In this document: positions 19,993 through 28,701 of the stretch, one piece after another | Layout of the letters: each line of letters begins with the position of its first letter | How positions within the stretch are numbered: the first letter of the stretch is position 1 | Assembly (NCBI GenBank): GCA_947629415.1 | Contig: CANRDP010000008.1 | Coordinates: 1 to 49,689 of the forward strand | Length of the DNA stretch: 49,689 nt | From: an uncultured Bacilli bacterium | GTDB taxonomy: Bacteria; Bacillota_I; Bacilli_A; RFN20; CAG-449 | Direction: 5' to 3' | Notes under the pieces: generated by a model | The model's input: the letters and a program-made list of their open reading frames with translations, nothing else | Database searches by the model: none | Told to the model about the DNA's origin: nothing | Made by a program: the position numbers and the translations under genes

Positions 19993-20008
19993 ATTTGAAG
20001 GAGTTTTC

Positions 20009-20728
20009 ATGGATTTTAAATCTTATAAAAAAGACGCTTTTTATTCTTATACTCTAGGAGCTTTCCCTACTTTAGAATTGATACATAAGCATCCGGAAAC
20101 TTTATTAAAAATTATTCTGCATTCTTCTTTTCAAAATGAAGATGTTCTAAAACAAATACAACAAATGACATCTCATTGCGAAATTCAAATAAATGATCGT
20201 TTGATTTCCCGTTTATCACCAAAAGAAAATTGCTATGTTCTTGGAATATTCAAAAAATATACCATGGAATTAAATGAAAAAGAAAATCACATTTTATTGG
20301 TAAATCCAATGAATATGGGTAATTTTGGCACCATTGTTCGTAGTGCCTTAGGTTTTAACTTCCAAAATATTGCTCTTCTTACTCCTTGTATTGATATTTT
20401 CGATCCAAAAGTTTTAAGAGCATCCATGGGTAGTTTCTTTCATGTATCTATACAAATATTTTCATCCTTTGAAAATTATAAAAAAACTTTTCCAAATCAT
20501 GAAATTCATAGTTTTATGTTGCAAGCCAAACAAAATTTACAACACTATACCTTTCCAAAAGAAAAAGCAGTGACTTTTGTATTTGGCAATGAATCCTCTG
20601 GATTGGATGCTTCTTATCTTGATGAAAATTCACTTATTATTTCTCATGAAAATAATATTGATTCTTTAAATTTGCCGACAGCCGTCGGTATAGCTTTATA
20701 CGAATATCAAAAACAAAAACATTCATGA
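20009..20728 (+). CDS. TrmH/SpoU-family RNA 2'-O-methyltransferase
   Basis: NPMNMGNFGTIVRSALGF, LRASMGSFFHV, FVFGNESSGLD, SLNLPTAVGIALYE. Confidence 0.9.
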   Translation: MDFKSYKKDAFYSYTLGAFPTLELIHKHPETLLKIILHSSFQNEDVLKQIQQMTSHCEIQINDRLISRLSPKENCYVLGIFKKYTMELNEKENHILLVNPMNMGNFGTIVRSALGFNFQNIALLTPCIDIFDPKVLRASMGSFFHVSIQIFSSFENYKKTFPNHEIHSFMLQAKQNLQHYTFPKEKAVTFVFGNESSGLDASYLDENSLIISHENNIDSLNLPTAVGIALYEYQKQKHS

Positions 20729-20736
20729 ACATGGAA

Positions 20737-20769
20737 CCTCCTTCATAAAAATGATTAGGAGGCTTTTTT
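20737..20769 (+). promoter_or_regulatory. Terminator-like hairpin overlapping the Shine-Dalgarno of glutamine synthetase
   Basis: CCTCCTTCAT-AAAA-ATGA-tt-AGGAGG then CTTTTTT; AGGAGG (20757-20762) is also the SD for ATG 20770. Confidence 0.7.
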
Positions 20770-21987
20770 ATGGATGTTTTAGCGCTTCAAAAACAAATGA
20801 AGGAACAAAATATTAAAACTTTGCGATTTGTTTGCTTTGATATTTTAGGTCATCCTCATTATTTATATATTCCGAGTTTCAAAATAGCCGATGTTCTGGA
20901 TCATAATATTCCTTTTGATGGTTCGTCCATTCCCGGATTCAGCACTTTATCTTCTTCCGATTTATACTTAAAACCCGATTGGAAAACGATACAACTATTA
21001 CATTTGGATTCTTTTCCCATTTTCAATGTTTTTTGTTCTATTGAATGTGAAGACGGTGCATTTCTTCATGATGGAAGGTATCGATTGGAACAATATTTAA
21101 ACGATTTAAAGCAAGAAGGTATACAAAATGTAAAATTAGGATTGGAAACCGAATTTTATTTATTGAATCAAAAAGAAAAATTAGACACATCATCCTATTT
21201 TGATTTGCCACATACTTTCGCCAATAATTTTTATCAACGGTTATTAAAAAAATTGGAAAACACTCCCATTCATATTCGATCCTTTCATCACGAAGTCGGT
21301 CCCGGGCAATATGAATTGAATTATGATGCCGATTCTGCAATAAAAACAATCGAAAACGAAACAATACTTTTGGAAGTTTTAAAGAAAACCGCGGAAGAAG
21401 AGAAATTAAAAGTTATTTTCTCTCCGAAGATGGAAATGGGAATTCCGGGAAGCGGATTACATATGAATTTATCTATTTGGAATGATCAAAACATGATGTT
21501 TTGTGAAAATTCCATTTCGTTATTTGCCCGCTATTTCATCAATGGTGTATTATCCAAAGCGAAAGAAATTACTTTATTTTCCAACACAACAAAGAATTCC
21601 TATCGTCGTTTAAAAGACGGATTGGAAGCCCCGAGAAAAATTTGTTACGGCAAAAAAAATCGTTCCTCTTTAATTCGTATTCCTATGTTTAAAGAGGCAG
21701 AAAGTGCACGAATTGAAATCCGCAACGTCGATTTATCTTGTTCGCCTTATTATTTGATTTTGCTCATTTTAGCGGCAGGATTGGAAGGTGTCAAGGAAAA
21801 GAATTTAACACATAAAGAATTATTTACTTCCGCGTATGAAACTTCATTAGAAGAATATGACGAATTACCTTTATCTATAGAAGATGCAATACATTTTACA
21901 GAACAAAGTATTTTTGTTAAAAAAGTTCTCGGGGAATCTACTTTATCTTCTTATCTTCATGCCATTAAAAAGCAAAATAATTTATAA
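20770..21987 (+). CDS. glnA: Glutamine synthetase (GSI-like, somewhat short)
   Basis: FDGSSIPGF, HHEVGPGQYELNYD, GSGLHMNLSIW, NSYRRLKDGLEAP, NRSSLIRIP, ARIEIRNVD. Confidence 0.88.
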   Translation: MDVLALQKQMKEQNIKTLRFVCFDILGHPHYLYIPSFKIADVLDHNIPFDGSSIPGFSTLSSSDLYLKPDWKTIQLLHLDSFPIFNVFCSIECEDGAFLHDGRYRLEQYLNDLKQEGIQNVKLGLETEFYLLNQKEKLDTSSYFDLPHTFANNFYQRLLKKLENTPIHIRSFHHEVGPGQYELNYDADSAIKTIENETILLEVLKKTAEEEKLKVIFSPKMEMGIPGSGLHMNLSIWNDQNMMFCENSISLFARYFINGVLSKAKEITLFSNTTKNSYRRLKDGLEAPRKICYGKKNRSSLIRIPMFKEAESARIEIRNVDLSCSPYYLILLILAAGLEGVKEKNLTHKELFTSAYETSLEEYDELPLSIEDAIHFTEQSIFVKKVLGESTLSSYLHAIKKQNNL

Positions 21988-22017
21988 CGTTTTTATGTTT
22001 TTGATAAAATTTTAGTA

Positions 22018-22056
22018 AAAAAAGAATTGCTCTTAAAAGAAAACAATTCTTTTTTT
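22018..22056 (+). terminator. Intrinsic terminator after glutamine synthetase
   Basis: AAAGAATTG-14 nt-CAATTCTTT followed by a T tract. Confidence 0.75.
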
Positions 22057-22070
22057 CGCGTTTTTGAATC

Positions 22071-22093
22071 AAAGAAAATAAAATATTTTCTTT
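22071..22093. repeat. Perfect inverted repeat AAAGAAAATA-AAA-TATTTTCTTT upstream of secA
   Basis: 10-bp arms, 3-nt spacer, about 25 bp upstream of a TATAAT box. Confidence 0.6.
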
Positions 22094-22167
22094 CCGATAA
22101 AGGGCAATCTATAGTATAATATTTTCGATGTATCAGTCGATACGATTTTTGTAATGAAAGGAGCATT

Positions 22168-24630
22168 ATGAGTTTTGTAGATAAATTATTACGTGTTGAT
22201 CAAAGAAGAATGAAAAAAATTCTTCGTAAAACAGATTTGGTTTTAGCCTATGAAGAAGAAATGAAAAATCTATCCGATGAGGAACTTCAAGCTAAAACTC
22301 CCTATTTTAAAGATTTATTGGCAAACGGAAAAACCTTGGATGATATTTTACCTGAGGCTTTTGCGGTTGTTCGTGAAGTTTCACGACGTGTGCGAAACGA
22401 ATTTCCATTTAAAGTACAAGTTATGGGAGGTATTGTTTTGCATGATGGCGATGTGGCCGAAATGAAAACCGGTGAAGGAAAGACTCTTACCGAAACCATG
22501 CCCGCATATTTAAATGCTTTGGAAGGAAAAGGTGTTCATATTGTTACGGTGAATGAATACTTGGCTTCTCGTGACGCGGAAAATATGGGAAAAATTTTTA
22601 ACTTTCTCGGTTTAACGGTTGGAGTGAATCTTCGGGAAAAAGATACAAAAGGAAAGCAAGAAGCTTATAATGCCGATATTACATATACCACCAATTCCGA
22701 ACTGGGATTTGATTACCTCCGGGATAATATGGCTCAAAGTGTGGATCGCCGTGTTTTACGCGGATTGAATTATGCTATCGTAGACGAAGCCGATTCTATT
22801 TTAATTGATGAATCCAGAACTCCTTTAATTATTTCCGGCGGAGAACGAGCCAGTGCATCTACTTATATTTTTGCGGATCGATTTTGTAAATCTCTTCGCA
22901 AAGATAAAGACTTTACCATTGATATTAAAACCAAAACCTGTTCTTTGACCGATTCCGGTGTAGATAAAGCAGAAAAGGCTTTTTCTGTAAAAAATATTTA
23001 CGATTCTTCAAATCCTGCAAATGCAGATTTGGTACACCGTATTACTCAGGCCTTAAAAGCAAACTATATCATGAAACGCGGCGTGGAATATATGGTAAAA
23101 GATGATGAAGTCTTATTAATCGATGCCTTCACCGGTCGTGTTTTGAAAGGTCGGGAATATAGTGATGGTTTACAACAAGCGCTTCAAGCCAAAGAAAATG
23201 TAAAAATCAAACAAGAAACAGTTACAATGGCGACGATAACTTATCAGAATTTCTTTGGTTTATATAATAAAATTGCCGGAATGACCGGTACCGCAAAAAC
23301 GGAAGAAGAAGAATTCCGAGAAATTTATAAAATGGATGTTACTTGTGTTCCAACAAATAAACCGGTAATTCGTTATGATGATATTGATATGGTTTATGGA
23401 AATGAAGCCGCTAAATATCGAGCCATCGTGGAAGAAATTAAAAAGCGTCATGCTTTGGGACAACCAATACTTATCGGTACCGTTTCCGTGGAAAAATCCG
23501 AAGTACTTTCCGAAATGCTCACAAAAGAAGGATTACCTCATGAAGTATTAAATGCAAAAAATCATGAACGTGAAGCACATATTATCGAGCATGCCGGAGA
23601 ATTGGGTTCCATTACCGTTGCTACAAATATGGCCGGACGTGGTACGGATATTAAACTAGGCCCCGGCGTTTTGGATGTAAAAGATACGGAAGAAATAAAA
23701 CACGCTGCCGGGTTATGTGTCATCGGCACTGAACGGCATGAAGCACGACGTATTGATAATCAATTAAGAGGTCGTTCGGGACGTCAAGGCGATCCGGGAT
23801 ATTCCAAGTTCTTCGTTTGCTGTGATGATGAACTTTTAATGCGTTTCGGTAGCGATTTATTACGAAAAGCTTTTGCGTCACTAAAGGACGAAGGATTAAA
23901 TAACAAGTTCGTAACTTCCGCAATTACATCGGCACAAAAGAAAATCGAAGGTCAAAATTTCGATACTCGTAAATCTTTAATTGATTACGATAATGTCATG
24001 AAAAAACAAAGAGAAGAAATTTATGAGCAAAGAGATAAAATTTTATATTCTCCTTCCATTTATGATGCCGTAAAAGATTATTTCACCAAAACAGCAAATA
24101 ATATTGTACATCAATCGGTGAAAGTCGATGGAAAAGATCAATGGTTAGATGCCGAATTATTAAAAGCGAATTTAACCGGAAAATATTTACCCGATGGAAA
24201 ATTTTCTACCGAAGGTTATCAAGAAGCACCTTTGGATGAAGCTGCTGAAGATATCGGAGATTCTTTGATTGCTTATTATGAGAAAAAAAGAAATTCTTGG
24301 CCGGAAGGAGTCGCCGATCAAATCGAAAAGACTTTAACCTTGCGGGCTATCGATAAAAATTGGACTAGTCATATTGATTCCATGTCCAAATTAAGAGATA
24401 GCATTCATCTTCGTTCTTATGCGCAAACAAATCCTTTACAAGAATATGTCCGTGAGGGTTACAAAATGTTTGATGAAATGGTATCTATTATTTCCGAAGA
24501 AGTTACTTCAACTTTATTGCGCGTACAACTGGAAATCCGAAAGAAAGAAGAAAATTCTCCAACGGAAAATCAAAATACAAACGAAACGGAAAATAAAGAT
24601 GAATCAAATCCTTCCGTAAATGAAAAATAA
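22168..24630 (+). CDS. secA: Preprotein translocase subunit SecA
   Basis: MKTGEGKTLTETMPAYLNAL, VDEADSILIDESRTPLIISG, TNMAGRGTDIKLG; no C-terminal Cys-rich zinc motif. Confidence 0.97.
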   Translation: MSFVDKLLRVDQRRMKKILRKTDLVLAYEEEMKNLSDEELQAKTPYFKDLLANGKTLDDILPEAFAVVREVSRRVRNEFPFKVQVMGGIVLHDGDVAEMKTGEGKTLTETMPAYLNALEGKGVHIVTVNEYLASRDAENMGKIFNFLGLTVGVNLREKDTKGKQEAYNADITYTTNSELGFDYLRDNMAQSVDRRVLRGLNYAIVDEADSILIDESRTPLIISGGERASASTYIFADRFCKSLRKDKDFTIDIKTKTCSLTDSGVDKAEKAFSVKNIYDSSNPANADLVHRITQALKANYIMKRGVEYMVKDDEVLLIDAFTGRVLKGREYSDGLQQALQAKENVKIKQETVTMATITYQNFFGLYNKIAGMTGTAKTEEEEFREIYKMDVTCVPTNKPVIRYDDIDMVYGNEAAKYRAIVEEIKKRHALGQPILIGTVSVEKSEVLSEMLTKEGLPHEVLNAKNHEREAHIIEHAGELGSITVATNMAGRGTDIKLGPGVLDVKDTEEIKHAAGLCVIGTERHEARRIDNQLRGRSGRQGDPGYSKFFVCCDDELLMRFGSDLLRKAFASLKDEGLNNKFVTSAITSAQKKIEGQNFDTRKSLIDYDNVMKKQREEIYEQRDKILYSPSIYDAVKDYFTKTANNIVHQSVKVDGKDQWLDAELLKANLTGKYLPDGKFSTEGYQEAPLDEAAEDIGDSLIAYYEKKRNSWPEGVADQIEKTLTLRAIDKNWTSHIDSMSKLRDSIHLRSYAQTNPLQEYVREGYKMFDEMVSIISEEVTSTLLRVQLEIRKKEENSPTENQNTNETENKDESNPSVNEK

Positions 24631-24645
24631 AGGAGCGTGAAATGT

Positions 24646-25762
24646 ATGATGGAATTATTTGAAATCAAAAATCGTCTCTCTGCGCTTTCTTCTATGTTAA
24701 AGGAATTAGGTGATTCACTTTGACATTCCTGCTCTGGAAAAAGAAAAAGCACATTATGACGAAAAAATGAATGTCGATGGCTTTTGGAATGACGCAAAAA
24801 GTGCTTTAAAAATTGTTAATATCGCCAATCAAATTAAAGAAAAGCTGGACGAATATCATCGTCTTTTTGAACGTATTCAAAGTACAGAAGATGTTTTTTT
24901 ACTTTTGAAAGAAGAAAAAGATGAAGAATTACAGGAATCCATTTCCGCGGAGGTTCTTCAATTAGAAAAAGATATAAAAAAGTTTGAAACAATCATTCTT
25001 CTTTCCGGCCCATACGATAATAATAATGCCATTATCGAATTACATCCCGGTGCCGGTGGAACCGAATCTCAAGATTGGGCAGATATGCTTTATCGTATGT
25101 ATATCCGTTACGCGGAAATGCATCATTTTAAAGTACAACCTTTAGACTATCAAGTCGGCGATGAAGCAGGAATTAAAAGTGCTTCTTTCATTATTAAAGG
25201 AAAAAATGCTTATGGCTTTTTAAAAGGAGAGAAAGGGGTTCATCGTCTTGTTCGTATTTCTCCTTTTGACGCATCGGGAAGAAGACATACGTCTTTTGCC
25301 TCTGTAGATGTAACACCGGAAGTTACCGATAGTATGGATATTGAAATACAAGAAAAAGATTTAAAAATTGATACCTATCGTTCCTCTGGTGCCGGAGGTC
25401 AAAATGTGAATAAAACCGAATCTGCTGTTCGGATTACGCATCTTCCTACCGGTATTGTCGTGTCTTGCCAAAATGAACGAAGTCAAATTCAAAATCGAGA
25501 AATTGCCATGAATATTTTAAAATCGCGTTTGATTTTGTTAAAAGAACAAGAAAAACAAAAAGAAATGAACAAATTAAGAGGAGAACAAAAAAATATCGAA
25601 TGGGGTTCTCAAATCCGTTCCTATGTTTTTTGCCCTTATACCATGGTAAAAGATCATCGTTCTTCTTTTGAAACTTCCGATGTTCAAGGAATTATGGATG
25701 GAAAATTAGATGATTTGATTGCCTCTTGTTTGCGATGGGAGGTGCAAAAAAATCATGCGTAA
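24646..25762 (+). CDS. prfB: Peptide chain release factor 2, programmed +1 frameshift at codon 26
   Basis: ATG 24646 frame stops at TGA 24721-24723 within CTT TGA C; +1 frame continues DIPALEKEKAHYDEKM...; GGQNVN motif. Confidence 0.95.
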
Positions 25763-26735
25763 AGAAAAATTACTTGCTAACATAAAAGATACTTCATTGG
25801 TAATTATCGGAAGTCTGATTCTGGCGTTTGGAGCAGCCGTTTTTTTCATACCAAATGAGATTGTTTCCGGAGGATCTTCCGGAATTGCAATTATTTTTCA
25901 CGCACTTTTTCAATGGGATGAATCGATAACAATCTTAGTTTTAACTTGGTCCTTATTTGTTATCGGTTTTCTTGTTTTAGGAAAAAAATTTGCTTTACAA
26001 ACTTTATGTTCTTCCATTGTTTATCCCTGTGGAATTGCACTTTTTTCTTATATTTATAAACAATACGATTTTTTACATCTCCAATCCTCAGCAATTTTAG
26101 GAAGCGAGCTAGCCAATATTAATGATCTTTTGGCGGCAATTTTCGGTGGAATATTTACTGGTGCCGGTGTTGCCATCACATTTTTAGGTCGCGGATCTAC
26201 CGGTGGTGTCGACATTCCTGCTTTGATTTTGCAAAAATATGCCAAAATCAAAGTGTCTCTCAGCTCCTTAGCCATTGATATCATTATTATTGTTCTTGGC
26301 TTAGTTTCTTTAAAACGCTTGGATTTGGCATTAATCGGAATTATCGGTGCCGTTATTACGGCCTTTGTTGTCGATAAAGTTTTTTTGGGAGAAAGACATT
26401 CTTATATTGCTTATATCATCTCGGAAAAATACGAGGATATCAACAACTTCATTTTAGAAGAAATGGAAAGAGGCACTACGTTAATCGATGTTATGGGTGG
26501 ATATTCCGGTAAAGATGCAAAAATGATTATTGTTTGCTTTGACTATCGAGAATACGCTACTTTGCAAGACGCGATTCGAAAGCTGGATCCAAAATCTTTT
26601 ATTTCTATCGTTAAGGCACATAAGATTCAAGGTAACGGATTTACCGGATTAAGCGAAATGTTTGATAAAACAAAATTGGATGAGTGGCTTGAAAATCATA
26701 AAAAAATAGAGGAAAAAGAAGATGGAAAAGAATAA
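25755..26735 (+). CDS. YitT family membrane protein (DUF2179 C-terminus)
   Basis: GGSSGIAIIFHALF, GRGSTGGVDIPALI, C-terminal DUF2179 domain; start overlaps prfB stop. Confidence 0.88.
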   Translation: MRKEKLLANIKDTSLVIIGSLILAFGAAVFFIPNEIVSGGSSGIAIIFHALFQWDESITILVLTWSLFVIGFLVLGKKFALQTLCSSIVYPCGIALFSYIYKQYDFLHLQSSAILGSELANINDLLAAIFGGIFTGAGVAITFLGRGSTGGVDIPALILQKYAKIKVSLSSLAIDIIIIVLGLVSLKRLDLALIGIIGAVITAFVVDKVFLGERHSYIAYIISEKYEDINNFILEEMERGTTLIDVMGGYSGKDAKMIIVCFDYREYATLQDAIRKLDPKSFISIVKAHKIQGNGFTGLSEMFDKTKLDEWLENHKKIEEKEDGKE

Positions 26736-28701
26736 ATTTCATCTTATTTCTCCTTATAAACCAACAGGAGATCAACCCGAGGCAATTCAAGCTTTAACGG
26801 AAGGCTTAAACGAAGGAAAAAAATTTCAAGTACTTCTCGGGGCAACCGGGACAGGAAAAACTTTTACCGTGGCCAATGTCATTGAAAAGGTAAATCGTCC
26901 TACGTTGGTTTTGGTACACAATAAAACTTTAGCCGGGCAACTTTATAGTGAATTTAAAGAATTATTTCCGGAGAATCGAGTAGAATATTTCGTATCCAAT
27001 TTCGATTTTTATCAACCGGAAGCATATATTCCTTCTTCGGACACCTACATTGATAAAAACGCTGTAATGAACGAAGAAATAGAAATTATGCGCGCATCGG
27101 CGATTAATTCCGTTTTGGAAAGAAGAGATACCATTATTGTAGCTTCCGTGGCTTCTATCTACGGATTAACGGATCCCGCGGAATATCGTTCTTTGGCCTT
27201 CTTTTTATATGTTGGAATGCCTTTGAATCGAAAGGAACTTTTTGCAAAATTAGTGGATGCGCAATATCTTCGTAATAACATGGATTTAACTCCGGGAACA
27301 TTTCGTGCCAACGGAGATGTGATTGAAATTGCTCCGCCATCGACTACCGAAAAAATTCTTCGCATTCTTTTGGATTTTGATGATAAGATCGAAGAAATTT
27401 TGGAATGTGATGCTTTAACCGGTGAAGTTTTACATCAATATAAAGAATATCCTATTTTCCCCGCTCATGAACACGCTTCTACAATGGATCGAATAGAAAA
27501 AGCAGTGCAAACGATTAAAGAAGAATTAAAAGAAAGATTATATTTTTTTCATAGTCAAGGAAAATATTTAGAGGAAGAACGCTTATCGCAACGAACAAAT
27601 CGAGATATAGAATCGCTATTAGAATTCGGTATTTGCCCCGGAATCGAAAATTATGCACGACATATTGATGGTCGAAAAGAAGGAGAAACACCTTATTGTC
27701 TTTTTGATTATTTACCCAAAGACTATCTTTTGATTGTCGATGAATCGCATGTTTCTTTTTCTCAAGTTCGCGGAATGTATAACGGGGATCGTTCCCGAAA
27801 AGAAACCTTGGTAGAATATGGTTTCCGTTTACCTTCTGCTTTAGATAATCGTCCTTTGAACTTTGAAGAATTCGAAGGAAAAATCCATCAAGTTATTTGT
27901 ACTTCCGCAACACCGGGAGATTATGAATTAAATAAAACCGGCGGTGAAGTCGTAGAACAAATTATTCGACCGACAGGACTTTTGGATCCTGTGGTGGAAG
28001 TAAGAAAAGTATCCAATCCAATTTATGATTTAATCGGTGAAATTGATAAAACGGTAGCAAATAATGAGCGTGTTATGATTGTTACGATGACAATTCGTGA
28101 CGCAGAAAACTTAACTTCTTATTTAAAAGAACAAGGAAAAAAAGTAGTTTATCTTCATAATGAAACGAAGACTTTGGAAAGAACTTCCATTATTTATCAA
28201 TTACGAAAAGGAAAATACGATGTACTGGTCGGAATTAATCTTTTGCGGGAAGGTTTGGATATTCCGGAAGTATCTTTAATTGCCATATTGGATGCCGATA
28301 AGGAGGGCTTTTTAAGATCGACGCGTTCACTTATCCAAATCATCGGACGCGCGGCAAGAAATGTTCATGGTCGTGTCTTAATGTATGCGCAAAAGATAAC
28401 AGATTCCATGCAATCTGCCATTCAGGAAACAAATCGAAGAAGAACCATTCAAGAAAAATATAATGAAGAGCATCATATTATTCCAAAAACCATTGTAAAA
28501 GAAATACGTCCACCGTTGAAAGTGATGGATGATCCTTTGGAAATGAAACCGAAGAAAAAAGTTAAATTAACTCGTAAAGAAAAAGAAATGGAAATTCGTC
28601 GTGTCGAAAAAGAAATGCGTGAAGCAGCCCGAAATATGGATTTTGAACGTGCTGCAACCTTACGGGATATTCTTTTTGAATTGCGCGATGAGTCTTATTG
28701 A
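26722..28701 (+). CDS. uvrB: Excinuclease ABC subunit B
   Basis: PYKPTGDQPEAI, GATGTGKTFTVANVI, YFVSNFDFYQPEAYIPSSDTYIDK, C-terminal UVR motif. Confidence 0.97.
   Translation: MEKNKFHLISPYKPTGDQPEAIQALTEGLNEGKKFQVLLGATGTGKTFTVANVIEKVNRPTLVLVHNKTLAGQLYSEFKELFPENRVEYFVSNFDFYQPEAYIPSSDTYIDKNAVMNEEIEIMRASAINSVLERRDTIIVASVASIYGLTDPAEYRSLAFFLYVGMPLNRKELFAKLVDAQYLRNNMDLTPGTFRANGDVIEIAPPSTTEKILRILLDFDDKIEEILECDALTGEVLHQYKEYPIFPAHEHASTMDRIEKAVQTIKEELKERLYFFHSQGKYLEEERLSQRTNRDIESLLEFGICPGIENYARHIDGRKEGETPYCLFDYLPKDYLLIVDESHVSFSQVRGMYNGDRSRKETLVEYGFRLPSALDNRPLNFEEFEGKIHQVICTSATPGDYELNKTGGEVVEQIIRPTGLLDPVVEVRKVSNPIYDLIGEIDKTVANNERVMIVTMTIRDAENLTSYLKEQGKKVVYLHNETKTLERTSIIYQLRKGKYDVLVGINLLREGLDIPEVSLIAILDADKEGFLRSTRSLIQIIGRAARNVHGRVLMYAQKITDSMQSAIQETNRRRTIQEKYNEEHHIIPKTIVKEIRPPLKVMDDPLEMKPKKKVKLTRKEKEMEIRRVEKEMREAARNMDFERAATLRDILFELRDESY

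Noticed and set aside
24710-24720. prfB starting at GTG 24710 as in the ORF track
   Set aside because: Artefact of the +1 frame; the true gene starts at 24646 with a programmed frameshift.
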